This document shows positions 24,956 through 34,333 of a stretch of 34,369 nucleotides of DNA, one piece after another (position 1 is the first letter of the stretch; each line of letters begins with the position of its first letter). The position numbers and the translations under genes are program-made. The notes under the pieces are model-generated. The model was not told where the DNA came from and ran no database searches. It worked only from the letters and a program-made list of their open reading frames with translations. Source of the stretch: Chloroflexota bacterium (GTDB lineage: Bacteria; Chloroflexota; Anaerolineae; Aggregatilineales; Phototrophicaceae); the NCBI GenBank assembly GCA_026707745.1, contig JAPOWG010000071.1, positions 1 to 34,369 on the forward strand. Direction: 5' to 3'.

Positions 24956-26881
24956 ATGTATACAAAGCGAATCCAGCTAGTCAACTACGGTCCTCTCGAG
25001 AATCTCGATATCGAGTTGCCCTTTGAGGGTGAGACTCCTAAACCAGTTATCCTAGTGGGTGAGAATGGTTCTGGGAAGAGCATCGTCCTGTCTCATATTG
25101 TAAACGGACTCATCGCAGCTAAAGGAATTGCTTTTCCAGAGTCCCCTGAAGTTGAACCGGGCAAAGTATACAAACTGCGAAGTAGTGCTTACATCAAGCC
25201 AGGCGGCGAGTACTACTTCGCCAAGGTTGACTATGATAGCTCGTTCTATACCAGTGAAATAAGAACGTGGCGTAACAAGCAGGAGTATCTTGACGTTCCT
25301 ACGGGAATTTCAGGGACTGCCGCCCAGACCTTGTGGGAGAAATTAGGATCAGAGGCTAACGACTTCTATGACTCAAACTTCGCCAACGATCGTAACACGA
25401 CCAAGAGTATCGAAGAAATATTTGCGAAAAACTGTGTCCTATATTTCCCATTCAACCGGTTTGAGGAACCGGCTTGGCTGAATGAGGAGAACTTAAAAGC
25501 CCAAGCTCAATATATGAATGCACGCCATCTATCTGGACACACTAGTCGTAGAATTATTGCATCCTCGCCGCTCCACGAAAACCAAAACTGGCTGTTCGAG
25601 GTGGTTTATGATATGACTGCCTTGGAACTTCGGCAAGAGAATGTCCTTGTCAAATCTGGCAACGATACGATTCTAGGTTCCTTGTTCTTAGGTTACTCAG
25701 GAGATGCAGCAAGCACACTCGAAGCCGCAGTACAAATAGTTAGAATCCTGTTAGGGAGGCCCGATGTCAGATTTGGCATAGGTAAACGGCACAATAGAGT
25801 TGTTTCCATCGAGGCAGACACAGACTCAGAGGTAAAACAACTGGTACCGAATATCTTCCAGATGTCCAGTGGGGAAACCTCTCTACTGAATCTCTTCCTA
25901 TCAATCCTGCGCGACTTTGACTTGTGCCATACTCCCTTTACTAGCATGAGCGACATACGCGGCATTGTCGTGGTGGATGAGATAGACCTACACCTTCACG
26001 CGGTTCACCAGCATGACGTTCTCCCGGAGCTAGTCAAACTGTTTCCGAAAGTCCAATTCGTGGTTGCAACACACTCTCCGCTTTTCGTTCTGGGGATGCA
26101 AAGAGTATTTGGAGAAGATGGCTTCGCTTTGTACCGACTACCCGAAGGACAACGAATCAGTCCCGAAGAGTTTAGTGAATTTGGGGATGCCTATCAGGCC
26201 TTCACCAAAACGGTTAGGTTTTCGAATCACATGCGCGCGGCCATTGAAAAGGCACAGAAGCCCATAGTCTTCGTGGAGGGATCAACTGATAAGAGGTACA
26301 TCCATCAAGCTTCCCAGTTGCTAGGTAAAGAGGCAATACTTCAAAGGGTCGAAATACTGGATGGCGGAGGCAAGGGGAATTTGGACAAGATCTGGAAGCT
26401 TAGAAACCTCCCAGACCCTATAGTCCGCAAAGGCGTAGTGCTTCTGTATGACTGTGATACGGGAATATCGCCTGGAGAGAATGGAAACTTCGTCAGGCGG
26501 ACCATTCCGAGACAGGATAATCACCCAATCAAGATGGGTATCGAGAATTTGTTGAGTAAAGAGACTTTGGAAAAGGCGCGACAACATAAACCTGCCTTTA
26601 TCGATGTTGATCCGGGACGCACGAAAATAGTGCGTGGAAAAGATCAAATTGTTCCTGATGAGTGGTCCATCAACGAAGATGAAAAAAAGAACCTTTGCGA
26701 TTGGCTCTGCGAAAATGGCACACAAGAGGACTTTCAGCAGTTCAGCGTGATTTTTGACTTCCTTGGGAACATGCTAGACCTGCAGTCAGTCCAAGTTGAA
26801 GAAGTCGCAGCCAGCGAACCTGTTGACGCCGAAAGCCTTCTTGATGGGAACGGCACGACCGTGTCTGAAGAATCCCCGTGA
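24956..26881 (+). CDS. ATPase-TOPRIM protein (OLD-like), probable phage-defence nuclease
   Basis: A 641-residue protein. The N-terminal ABC/AAA-type ATPase has Walker A GENGSGKS (35-42), the signature-like [10 protein letters not shown] (303-312), Walker B VVVDEID (338-344) and switch histidine ATHSP (371-375). The C-terminal part looks like a TOPRIM domain: [11 protein letters not shown] (E441), then LYDCD (D499, D501), and GIENLL (E530). OLD-family and Gabija/PARIS-type defence proteins have this order. It sits inside a decayed type I restriction locus, starts 18 bases after the hsdS remnant (GGAG before the ATG) and overlaps the hsdR remnant (GTGA). It looks intact and is AT-richer than the flanks, so it was probably acquired with the island. 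The precise subfamily is not certain. Confidence 0.7.
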   Translation: MYTKRIQLVNYGPLENLDIELPFEGETPKPVILVGENGSGKSIVLSHIVNGLIAAKGIAFPESPEVEPGKVYKLRSSAYIKPGGEYYFAKVDYDSSFYTSEIRTWRNKQEYLDVPTGISGTAAQTLWEKLGSEANDFYDSNFANDRNTTKSIEEIFAKNCVLYFPFNRFEEPAWLNEENLKAQAQYMNARHLSGHTSRRIIASSPLHENQNWLFEVVYDMTALELRQENVLVKSGNDTILGSLFLGYSGDAASTLEAAVQIVRILLGRPDVRFGIGKRHNRVVSIEADTDSEVKQLVPNIFQMSSGETSLLNLFLSILRDFDLCHTPFTSMSDIRGIVVVDEIDLHLHAVHQHDVLPELVKLFPKVQFVVATHSPLFVLGMQRVFGEDGFALYRLPEGQRISPEEFSEFGDAYQAFTKTVRFSNHMRAAIEKAQKPIVFVEGSTDKRYIHQASQLLGKEAILQRVEILDGGGKGNLDKIWKLRNLPDPIVRKGVVLLYDCDTGISPGENGNFVRRTIPRQDNHPIKMGIENLLSKETLEKARQHKPAFIDVDPGRTKIVRGKDQIVPDEWSINEDEKKNLCDWLCENGTQEDFQQFSVIFDFLGNMLDLQSVQVEEVAASEPVDAESLLDGNGTTVSEESP

Positions 26882-27540
26882 CCACCATCACCGAAGCCGA
26901 TGTCGAGCAGGTCGCCCTTGACTGGCTATCCAGCCTTGGTTGGGCTGTGGCTCACGGGCCGGACATCCCTCCCGACATGCCGGGCGCCGAACGGGTCAGC
27001 TACGAAGACGTTGTGCTGGAATTGCGTCTTCGTGACGCGCTTGATCGACTCAACCCCGATCTGCCAGTAGAAGCGTTGGACGATGCCTTTCGCAAATTGA
27101 TGCGACTCGAAGACGCGATGTTGGAGGTGCCGAACCGTCATTTTCACCGTCTTCTTGTGGATGGCGTGAAGGTTCCATACCGAGACCACGATGGAAACGA
27201 ACGTTGGAAAGATGCACGAATTATCGATTATGAGAACGCCACCAACAACGACTGGCTGGCTGTAAACCAGTTTACCGTAAAGGAACGGCGGCGCCGACGC
27301 CGCGCGGATGTCGTGCTATTCGTCAATGGCCTGCCTAACGGAGTGGAATCTGCTGCGGTCCGGGTATCACAAGGCGTTCTCATGGGCTGTGACGTGTTAA
27401 TTGGAATGGATATCATCAACATGGGTGATTCTGCAGTGACGAATCGAGGTGGCGTTACCATGTTGTCATTTCAAATGCCATCTATAAGTCATATCGACTT
27501 CGTAGAATTACTGGGCGAAAGAAAACGACAAGGCATTTGA
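26878..27540 (+). pseudogene. hsdR N-terminus fused in frame to the C-terminus of an aspartic-protease-like gene
   Basis: Residues 1 to about 152 match the N-terminus of type I restriction Hsd[63 protein letters not shown] and [13 protein letters not shown]. After L152-P153 the normal continuation (GVIELKN, carrying the catalytic Glu-x-Lys) is absent. Instead the frame reads [33 protein letters not shown] and [10 protein letters not shown]. From memory these are typical of the C-terminus of bacterial retropepsin-like aspartic proteases, without their catalytic DTGA part. The nuclease and the helicase are gone. The frame opens with GTG at 26878, overlapping the previous stop. Whether the 220-residue product is made is unknown; I treat it as a broken gene. 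Confidence 0.75.
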
Positions 27541-27590
27541 CATCGACAATTTGAAGGAACAATACGCCCAAAGATGCGCAACCTAAGCAA

Positions 27591-27605
27591 AGCCGCTCGG
27601 CGGCT
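27591..27605. repeat. Short hairpin copy of repeat family 2
   Basis: AGCCGC-TCG-GCGGCT is a perfect 6-bp hairpin, with the same core as at 15209-15221 and a relative at 23236. It marks the right edge of the defence island, between its last remnant and the ThDP enzyme. Confidence 0.5.
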
Positions 27606-27679
27606 GATTTGTAGGCTGTGATGATCGCTGCTCTGTGGCAAAATAAATTGAATTCTCTCGACCGCAAGGAGCAGCGACA

Positions 27680-29317
27680 GTGGCAATCAAAACAGGAGGC
27701 GAAGCAGTCGTCGAAGCCTTGATCGCGCAGGGCATAGACACGCTCTTCGGCTTGCCCGGCATCCAGAACGACTGGCTTTACAACGCGCTATTCGATCACC
27801 GCGACAAGATCAAAGTCATCCACACGCGTCACGAGCAGGGCGCGTCCTATATGGCGCTGGGCTATGCCCAGGCGACGGGTAAGCCGGCTGTCTTTAACGT
27901 GGTGCCGGGACCCGGCATCCTGAACGCATCGGCCGGGCTGGCCACAGCCTACTCGCTCAACGCCAAAGTCCTCTGCCTGACTGGCCAAATCCACAGCGCC
28001 AATATCGGCAAGGGCAAAGGCGACCTGCACGAGATCCCGCAGCAATCCGAAATCCTGCGCGGCTTGAGCAAGTGGTCGGATCTCGTTTTGCATCCCGCCG
28101 ACGCCGGGCGCAAGGTGGCGCAGGCATTCTACGAGATGAACTCGGGGCGTCCGCGGCCGGCCGCATTGGAAGTGCCCCCGGACATACTGAAGATGCGCGC
28201 CGAAGTGCCCGATAATGCGCCAATCTGGCAGCCCTTCTACCCGCCGGTTGACAGCGGCGCCATCGAAACAGCGGGAAACTGGCTGGGACAAGCGAAACAT
28301 CCCATGATCTTCGTCGGCGGCGGCGCGCAAGGCGTCAGCGCCGAGGTCACTCGGCTGGCGGAATTATTGCAGGCGCCGGTGGTCGCCTATCGCACCGGCC
28401 ACGGCGTACTCGACAGCCGCCACTATCTCAGCTTGAAGAGCCCGGAATCTCACGAATATTACAAGAAAACCGATGTTGTGCTGGCAATAGGTACGCATAT
28501 GCGCGTGCCCTTGAGCCGCTGGGGCAGCGACGAGTACATGAAAGTCATCCGCATTGATGTCGACAACGATGCCATGCGCCGAATTCAGAAACCTGATCTG
28601 CCAATCGTGGCGCGGGCCGAGGATGCGCTGCCGCCCCTGTTAAACGCGGTCGACCAGCACAACCGGAAACGGGAATCGCGCGAAAACGAAATGCTGGCGC
28701 TCAAAGCGAAATGGCGGGAGACCATCGCTTACCTTGAGCCGCAAATCTCCTACCTGAGCATCCTGCGCGAGGAACTGGACGAAGACGGCATCTTCGTCGA
28801 TGAACTGACGCAAGTCGGTTATGTTGCGCGCATCAGTTTCCCCGTCTATAAACCACGCAGCTTCATCAGCAGCGGCTATCAAGGGACCCTGGGCTACGGT
28901 TTCCCGACAGCATTGGGCGCCAAGGTGGCCAAGCCGGATGCGCCGGTGCTTTCGATCGCGGGCGATGGCGGGTTTATGTTCACGGTGGGGGAACTGGCGG
29001 CCGCCGTTCAGCACAAGATTCCTCTCGTGACGATCGTATTCAACAATGACGCCTACGGTAATGTGCGCATGATGCAGATCCGCGATTATGACGAGCGTGT
29101 CATCGCTACCGATCTGCTCAATCCCGACTTCGTCAAGCTGGCGGAATCATTCGGCGCCAACGCCTTCCGCGCGGTAACGGAGGCTGAATTGCGGCGAGCG
29201 CTGCGTTATGGCTTCGCCAGCGACCTGCCGACGCTCATCGACGTGCCGATCGGCGATACGCCCAGCATGGATCGCCTGCGCGATCAAGGCCGCATTCGCC
29301 CGCCAAGGGGAGGATAA
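27680..29317 (+). CDS. ThDP-dependent enzyme (acetolactate-synthase/decarboxylase-like)
   Basis: A 545-residue enzyme with all three ThDP domains. The N-terminal pyrimidine-binding domain has the catalytic glutamate in TRHEQGASYMALGYA (E52) and PGPGILNA. The central domain runs from about 190 to 330. The C-terminal pyrophosphate domain has AGDGGFMF (428-430) and IVFNNDAYGN about 25 residues later. It belongs to the IlvB/oxalyl-CoA decarboxylase/benzoylformate decarboxylase group; the 2-oxo acid used cannot be read from sequence. GTG at 27680 is preceded by CAAGGAGCAGCGACA. The following ATPase starts only 9 bases after its stop, so they are probably one transcript. Confidence 0.87.
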   Translation: MAIKTGGEAVVEALIAQGIDTLFGLPGIQNDWLYNALFDHRDKIKVIHTRHEQGASYMALGYAQATGKPAVFNVVPGPGILNASAGLATAYSLNAKVLCLTGQIHSANIGKGKGDLHEIPQQSEILRGLSKWSDLVLHPADAGRKVAQAFYEMNSGRPRPAALEVPPDILKMRAEVPDNAPIWQPFYPPVDSGAIETAGNWLGQAKHPMIFVGGGAQGVSAEVTRLAELLQAPVVAYRTGHGVLDSRHYLSLKSPESHEYYKKTDVVLAIGTHMRVPLSRWGSDEYMKVIRIDVDNDAMRRIQKPDLPIVARAEDALPPLLNAVDQHNRKRESRENEMLALKAKWRETIAYLEPQISYLSILREELDEDGIFVDELTQVGYVARISFPVYKPRSFISSGYQGTLGYGFPTALGAKVAKPDAPVLSIAGDGGFMFTVGELAAAVQHKIPLVTIVFNNDAYGNVRMMQIRDYDERVIATDLLNPDFVKLAESFGANAFRAVTEAELRRALRYGFASDLPTLIDVPIGDTPSMDRLRDQGRIRPPRGG

Positions 29318-29326
29318 GCTGCGCCG

Positions 29327-30172
29327 ATGCCAAAGACCATCCTGCCCGAGGAATCGCAGATCTATCGCTGCTTTGTTGATCTGATCCGCAGCGCGGATCA
29401 CGTCTTTTTCGCCGGATTGCCCGGCGTCGGCAAAAGCTTGCTGCTGCAGCAACTGACGCTGATGGCGCGCGAAGCCGGGCGCGCTGCGCATCTCCTGCAA
29501 TGGGATACGGCGCGGCAGCCATTTGAGTCGCCCCGATTTCCGCTGGATCAGGGCGCGACGCATCCGATGGTGATCAAAGCGGCGGGTGTCTGGCTGCGGC
29601 GGGCGCTCCCCGAGTGGGACAAGGCGCATTCACAAAGTGATGCCATCTTGATCGGAGAGGCGCCGCTGATCGGCGGCCGCTTCATGGAAATAGTACGTCC
29701 CGAAGACGATGGAGCCGAATCACTGCTCGTCGACGAACGAACTCAATTCGTCTTGCCTGTGCCCTCGCGGGAGGTGCGCGCCCTCATCGAGAGTCGGCGC
29801 GAAGCCTCAATCGCCAATCCAGCGCACGAAAACGAAGCGCAGGACGCGCCGCCCGATTTGTTGCGCGCGCTCTGGCGGGATCTTTATCGAGTTGCTGTGC
29901 AACTGGGCATTGTCGAGGCCTCCGCAAATGACGAGCATTATTCCCCGGAAATCTACCAGGCGGCGTATCGCCATCTATTGCGCCATCGGCAGGCAAAGGT
30001 GCTCCCAATTGACGAGCCGCTGCGTCCGGTCGCTTCGGTCTACGATTTCGACGCGGCGCTACCGCAATTGATCCCTGATCGGGAGGATGCGCAAGCCCTG
30101 CTGCGGGAATTAGAGGCGACGACAACAGGGACGGGGTTAAAGCGCGACGCCGCCGCCTGGTACAAGCTTTAG
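29327..30172 (+). CDS. P-loop ATPase of unknown function
   Basis: A 281-residue protein. A Walker A GLPGVGKS (30-37) near the N-terminus and an ILIGEAPLIGGRF phrase (about 107-119) that could be the second nucleotide motif make it a P-loop NTPase. The second half is helical with acidic and arginine-rich stretches; the last ~30 residues are low complexity. I cannot name a family. It follows the ThDP enzyme by 9 bases with a weak ribosome site, so a shared role is possible, perhaps a chaperone or kinase-like partner (inference). Confidence 0.6.
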   Translation: MPKTILPEESQIYRCFVDLIRSADHVFFAGLPGVGKSLLLQQLTLMAREAGRAAHLLQWDTARQPFESPRFPLDQGATHPMVIKAAGVWLRRALPEWDKAHSQSDAILIGEAPLIGGRFMEIVRPEDDGAESLLVDERTQFVLPVPSREVRALIESRREASIANPAHENEAQDAPPDLLRALWRDLYRVAVQLGIVEASANDEHYSPEIYQAAYRHLLRHRQAKVLPIDEPLRPVASVYDFDAALPQLIPDREDAQALLRELEATTTGTGLKRDAAAWYKL

Positions 30173-30181
30173 GCCTAGCGC

Positions 30182-30601
30182 TTAGGCGCGGTCGTCCGGA
30201 ATCACGGCGAAGACATCAATCTCGAAATCGGCATAGGACTTGCCCAGCGCTTTAACAACGACTCCGGTCGAACAAGGGTAGACCTCCGGCATATGTTTTG
30301 CCAGCACCGGGTAGACCAGGTCGCGGTAACTGATATCGGTGACATAGGTGGTGATCTTGCAGATATCTTCCATGCGCGCGCCGGCCGCCTCGAGGATGAT
30401 CTTGACATTTTTCATGGCGTTGTCCGCCTGCGCCGCCGGATCGCCCTCGCCCACGAAAGACGCGTTATCCATCGTCAAGCCGGTCTGACCTTCGACGAAT
30501 ACCAGATTGCCGGCACGTACTGCTTTACAGGTGCGGTAGTCGATATCGGGGAAGATATTGCCGCCCTTGCTGCTTTTGGGGAGAATCCGCTGATGCGCCA
30601 T
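30182..30601 (-). CDS. RidA/YjgF/YER057c-family protein
   Basis: A 139-residue Rid-fold protein: VRAGNLVFVEGQTGLTMD, QADNAMKNVKIILEAAGARMEDICKITTYVTD, and the C-terminal VKALGKSYADFEIDVFAVI. In archetypal RidA an arginine (RSCVEV-type phrase) carries out imine hydrolysis; here the same place reads YPCSTGVVV with no arginine. It is therefore probably one of the Rid groups that do not deaminate 2-aminoacrylate, or uses another substrate. The ribosome site TTTGGAGGTGTTTT precedes the ATG at 30601. It converges with the P-loop gene 9 bases away. Confidence 0.85.
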   Translation of the reverse strand: MAHQRILPKSSKGGNIFPDIDYRTCKAVRAGNLVFVEGQTGLTMDNASFVGEGDPAAQADNAMKNVKIILEAAGARMEDICKITTYVTDISYRDLVYPVLAKHMPEVYPCSTGVVVKALGKSYADFEIDVFAVIPDDRA

Positions 30602-30621
30602 AAAACACCTCCAAAGGACAT

Positions 30622-30645
30622 GAGTAACACTTCAGTGAGAGTAAC
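30622..30645. promoter_or_regulatory. Possible operator: paired GAGTAAC boxes
   Basis: GAGTAAC occurs at 30622-30628 and 30639-30645, 17 bases apart, flanking a CACT-TC-AGTG hairpin. This is in the divergent region between the RidA gene and the oxidoreductase gene, close to the RidA ribosome site. Judged by position only. Confidence 0.25.
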
Positions 30646-30719
30646 ATAGCCAGGAATCGATCGGCAACGACACTGCGTTGTGGATCCATGAGTCGCTAAC
30701 GCCTTTGCCGCGGATTGGC

Positions 30720-30725
30720 TATAAT
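30720..30725 (+). promoter_or_regulatory. Candidate -10 element of the Gfo/Idh/MocA gene
   Basis: A perfect TATAAT lies 33 bases before the ATG at 30759. I see no matching TTGACA at the right distance, so it is a weak call. Confidence 0.35.
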
Positions 30726-30758
30726 CTGCGCGGGCGCCAGTGAAGAGGGGGTCGATTC

Positions 30759-32078
30759 ATGAAAGCGCGACAAACTTACGCGATTGTGGGCACTGGATCA
30801 CGCGCGGGCATGTACGTGAATGCGACTACAACAACATTTGCCCGCCGCGCCCAACTCGTTGGCATGTGCGATCTCAGCCAGACTCGCATGAGCTGGTACA
30901 ACCGGCAACTGCGGCGGGACGGCGCGAGTCCCGTGCCCGCTTATCACGCCGAGAACTTCGACGCCATGATCGCCGAAACCAGGCCGGATACGGTGATCGT
31001 GACCACGATGGATTCCTGGCACCATCATTACATTGTGCGGGCGATGGAAGGGGGCTGCGATGTCATATGCGAAAAGCCGCTGACCACAACGCTGGACAAG
31101 TTACGGTCTATATATGACGCGATTGATCGAACCGGCCGCTCCCTGCGCGTGACATTCAATTACCGTTATGCGCCGGCCTTCACGCGCTTCCGTCAACTGG
31201 TCATGGAAGGGGCCGTCGGGCATCCGCTGGCGGTCGACTTTTCCTGGGTGCTGGATACCAGCCATGGCGCGGATTACTTCCGGCGTTGGCATCGCGAAAA
31301 GGAAAACAGCGGCGGATTGCTGGTTCATAAGGCAACGCATCACTTCGACCTGGTCAACTGGTGGATCAATTCCTATCCCCAGCGCGTCTTCGCTCTGGGC
31401 GAACTCAAGTTTTATGGCGATGCCAACGCCTCGGCGCGAGGCGAGCAATACAGCTATGCGCGCTATACCGGCGCGGGCGCGGCGCGGGAAGATCCCTTCG
31501 CTCTGTTCCTCGATCAGAAGGCGGCTTTTAGGGGTTTGTACCTGGATGCCGAAGAGGAAACGGGTTACATCCGCGACCGAAACGTCTTTGGCGAAGCGAT
31601 CAGTGCCGAAGATACCATGGCGGTCACGGCGCGTTATCAGAATGGCGTATTGCTGTCTTATTGCCTGGTCGCCTACGCGCCCTGGGAAGGCTTGCGCGTC
31701 GCCATCACCGGCACGCGCGGACGCATCGAATTGGATGTCACCGAGAATGTGACGCATTTAAAAGCCGATAGCGAATCGGCCGCGGCCAGCAAGGGCCCCT
31801 TCAAACGGACGCAGATCCGGGCCTTTCCCATGTTCGGGGATCCCTACGAAGTGAAGGTTCCCGCGAGCAAAGGCGGCCATGGCGGCGCCGATCCGCTAAT
31901 GCTCGCGGATATCTTCGCCGAGGGCGCGCCCACCGATCCCTACCGGCGCGCGGCATCGCACATCGACGGGGCGGCGTCGATTCTGGTCGGCATCGCGGCG
32001 AACATGTCAATCGAAAGCGGCGCGATGATCGAGGTCGGTGACTTGTTCGATCTGCCCCCTGGCCCCGTATCGGACTGA
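30759..32078 (+). CDS. Gfo/Idh/MocA family oxidoreductase
   Basis: A 439-residue enzyme. The Rossmann motif is [13 protein letters not shown] (8-20), the catalytic signature CEKP (E105-K106-P107), and [18 protein letters not shown] (about 190-207) supplies the second half of the active site. The C-terminal domain is longer than in the homologue at 1301, suggesting a different substrate. Family members act on sugars, glycosides and inositols. The start has GAAGAGGGGG shortly upstream. It faces the aldo/keto reductase and UxuA-like genes tail to tail and belongs with them in what looks like a sugar or uronate cluster. Confidence 0.9.
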   Translation: MKARQTYAIVGTGSRAGMYVNATTTTFARRAQLVGMCDLSQTRMSWYNRQLRRDGASPVPAYHAENFDAMIAETRPDTVIVTTMDSWHHHYIVRAMEGGCDVICEKPLTTTLDKLRSIYDAIDRTGRSLRVTFNYRYAPAFTRFRQLVMEGAVGHPLAVDFSWVLDTSHGADYFRRWHREKENSGGLLVHKATHHFDLVNWWINSYPQRVFALGELKFYGDANASARGEQYSYARYTGAGAAREDPFALFLDQKAAFRGLYLDAEEETGYIRDRNVFGEAISAEDTMAVTARYQNGVLLSYCLVAYAPWEGLRVAITGTRGRIELDVTENVTHLKADSESAAASKGPFKRTQIRAFPMFGDPYEVKVPASKGGHGGADPLMLADIFAEGAPTDPYRRAASHIDGAASILVGIAANMSIESGAMIEVGDLFDLPPGPVSD

Positions 32079-32130
32079 GGCCCGAGGACGGAGCGGCTCG
32101 CCCTTGTGAGCATCCAGGGACAGAAGAAGC

Positions 32131-33126
32131 TCAACGATAGCGCGAATCCGCGCCGACGCCCCACATATCAGGATCGGGACCGAGCTTCGCTTTGAGATCG
32201 GCTGTGGCCTCATCCAGGCGTCCCATGGTCTCGGCCGAGAGCGACAAGCCCCCCGCGATCAAGTTGCTATTGATCTGCTGCCGGTTGCGCGCGCCCGCCA
32301 GCACCGAGGTCACGGCCGGTTTGTGCAGCAGCCAGGCCAGCGCCACATGCACCATCGCTTGATTGATGTCGGCGCAGATCTCCCGTATGGCGGCGACCGC
32401 TTCGAATGTCTCTTTTTCAAAACCAGGCGTTCCATGACGGGAATCGCGCCGGTCGCCGCGGAAGTGCCGCGTCCGCGTGCGGGAGTAGGGCATCTCGTCG
32501 GCGTCTCGATATCTGCCCGTCAGCAGCGCCTGATTGAGCGGGCTGTAGGGCAGGATGCTGATGTTCTCTTCGGCGCATTGCGGCTGAATCTCGAATTCGA
32601 TAGCGCGCCACAAGAGACTGTAGGGCAGCTGATTGGCGTCGTAACGTCCGTATTGCAACATATCCGGCATATCGAGCGTCCCAAAGTTGCTGACCCCGAT
32701 GACGCGGATCTTGCCCGCGCTCTGAAGCGTCAACAGGGTATCCATCGTGTCTTCAAAAGGGACGTCACGGCTGGGCCAATGTACCTGATACAGGTCGATG
32801 TAGTCGGTGCCCAGGCGCTTGAGGCTGCGCTCGCAGGCGGCGCGGATATCGTCCGGCGCCAGATTTTTCTGGCTAACTTTGCTGGCGATGATGGCATCCT
32901 CGCGCCGGTCTTTCAGGGCGCGTCCCAGCATCCGCTCGGAATAGCCGTCGCCATAACCCTCGGCGGTGTCAAAGAGATTGATGCCGACATCCAGCGCGCA
33001 GTGAACGGCGTCGAGGGTGTCAGCTTCGTCTTGCGCTCCCCAATAGTCGCCGCCGACAATGCCCCAAAAGCCGACACCGATCGGCGAGACCGTCAGCGAG
33101 CTGTTTCCCAGTTGTCGCAATTGCAT
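32131..33126 (-). CDS. Aldo/keto reductase
   Basis: A 331-residue aldo/keto reductase. The catalytic tetrad is visible: D53 (NLFDTAEGYG), Y58, K83 (IASKVSQKN) and H116 (LYQVHWPSRD). IRVIGVSNF and the C-terminal GARNRQQINSN bind NADPH in the family. It probably reduces sugar aldehydes or ketones. AAGGA precedes the ATG at 33126. It lies 23 bases downstream of the UxuA-like gene on the same strand and is likely co-transcribed. Confidence 0.9.
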   Translation of the reverse strand: MQLRQLGNSSLTVSPIGVGFWGIVGGDYWGAQDEADTLDAVHCALDVGINLFDTAEGYGDGYSERMLGRALKDRREDAIIASKVSQKNLAPDDIRAACERSLKRLGTDYIDLYQVHWPSRDVPFEDTMDTLLTLQSAGKIRVIGVSNFGTLDMPDMLQYGRYDANQLPYSLLWRAIEFEIQPQCAEENISILPYSPLNQALLTGRYRDADEMPYSRTRTRHFRGDRRDSRHGTPGFEKETFEAVAAIREICADINQAMVHVALAWLLHKPAVTSVLAGARNRQQINSNLIAGGLSLSAETMGRLDEATADLKAKLGPDPDMWGVGADSRYR

Positions 33127-33149
33127 GAAGCGGGTCCTTTCCTGAGTGG

Positions 33150-34145
33150 CTAATGGGCGCCGAGTTCGTCTTCCGCGCGTTCGATCAAGGCGCGCATATA
33201 TGCTATGGCATAAGCTGTGCCCGCGCCAAGATGGAAATCGCCGGCGAATTCCGGCGTGTGATCGAGGATCATCGTGCCGTCGTACCCCGAGGCCACGAAT
33301 GCTTTCATCGCCCGGTACATATCGAAATAGCCGTTATCGAGGAAGGTCTCTGTGAAGACGGGCTGGGGCGCGCTGACGTTGCGAAAATGCGCGATGAAGA
33401 TGCGCCCTTCCGCAGCGAAGTCATGGATTGATCCCAGCATATCACCGAAGTCCTCCCCGCCTTCGAGCCAGCAGCCAGTGCAAAATTCCATGCCGAGCAT
33501 TGGGCTATCGGCGATGGCGAAGGCGCGCTCGTAGCGCGCGCGGCTGTTGATCAAACATGGGATGCCGCCCAGCGCATCAGTTGGCGGATCGTTGGGATGC
33601 ATCGATAGTCGCAGGCCGCACTCTTCGGCAACCGGGATGATGGCGCGCATGAAGTACGCGAAGTTCGCCCATAATTCGTCCAGACTATAGGCGCGTTCGT
33701 GAGTGAAAGCTTGTGATTTGAGATCGTCAAGATCGACATGACGCGCTTTGGCGAAGCGGCTCCGGCCCGGCGCCGAACTCCAGACCTGGTCAGGCTCCCA
33801 GGTAAAGGTAGTCGTTCCGATGCCGGCCCGGCCGAGGTCGCGAAGCATTTGCGCGAAGCGGGCGATATCGTCGTCGCGGCCCGGCAAGCCCAGATGAATT
33901 CGCGCGGATTTGCCCAGGTTGAGATTGCCGGCGTTGTAAAGCGTGAGGCCGGCGCGCGTCACGCGGTCGACCAACGACGCCATGTATTCGTAGTTCGTGA
34001 GTTCGTCAGGCAGCCAGGTGTAGCAGTGGCTTAAGCCCAGCTGACGCAAGAAGGTCAATTCGTCGTCCTTGGGGCGAGGATTGATCCAAGCTGAGAGTTT
34101 GATCCGCGACTCGACTCGCCCTTCCGCGCGCCCTAAACGTGTCAT
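33150..34145 (-). CDS. Mannonate dehydratase (UxuA)-like protein
   Basis: A 331-residue protein with the UxuA metal-site layout: SMHPNDPP (H183), GMEFCTGC (C222), IAHFRNV (H253) and LDHTPEF (D295/H296), together with SRARYERAFAIADS. UxuA converts D-mannonate to 2-keto-3-deoxygluconate in glucuronate breakdown. The N-terminus (residues 1-35) differs from UxuA, and the length is a little short of the usual ~350-390, so a related substrate is possible. TGGAGGCGGCGAAC precedes the ATG. It heads the two-gene operon with the aldo/keto reductase. Confidence 0.75.
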   Translation of the reverse strand: MTRLGRAEGRVESRIKLSAWINPRPKDDELTFLRQLGLSHCYTWLPDELTNYEYMASLVDRVTRAGLTLYNAGNLNLGKSARIHLGLPGRDDDIARFAQMLRDLGRAGIGTTTFTWEPDQVWSSAPGRSRFAKARHVDLDDLKSQAFTHERAYSLDELWANFAYFMRAIIPVAEECGLRLSMHPNDPPTDALGGIPCLINSRARYERAFAIADSPMLGMEFCTGCWLEGGEDFGDMLGSIHDFAAEGRIFIAHFRNVSAPQPVFTETFLDNGYFDMYRAMKAFVASGYDGTMILDHTPEFAGDFHLGAGTAYAIAYMRALIERAEDELGAH

Positions 34146-34179
34146 GTTCGCCGCCTCCAGAACTGAATCAGGAACACCG

Positions 34180-34207
34180 ATTATACGTGTATATCTTTGC
34201 CGGCCAA
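34180..34207 (-). promoter_or_regulatory. Promoter of the UxuA-like gene
   Basis: On the minus strand TATAAT (34185-34180) is preceded, after a 16-base spacer, by TTGGCC (34207-34202), which matches TTGACA at four of six positions. Transcription would start near 34173, 28 bases before the ATG. Confidence 0.45.
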
Positions 34208-34315
34208 AGCCCGCGCCTGTCCGGGCAATCCGTCCTCAAATGCTGGGAAGATGCCCTGTTTTTGCCCAGTATATGCCCCCTTTTTGGATAACCGTATAGA
34301 TACAGTATGCATACC

Positions 34316-34333
34316 GGGGAGGGGGGGGGGTAG
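34316..34333. other. G-rich run near the right end
   Basis: GGGG-A, then ten G, TA and GGG occur within 40-55 bases of the right edge. It may be genuine or a sequencing/assembly artefact. The 174 bases from 34196 to the edge hold no gene I can support. Confidence 0.5.
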
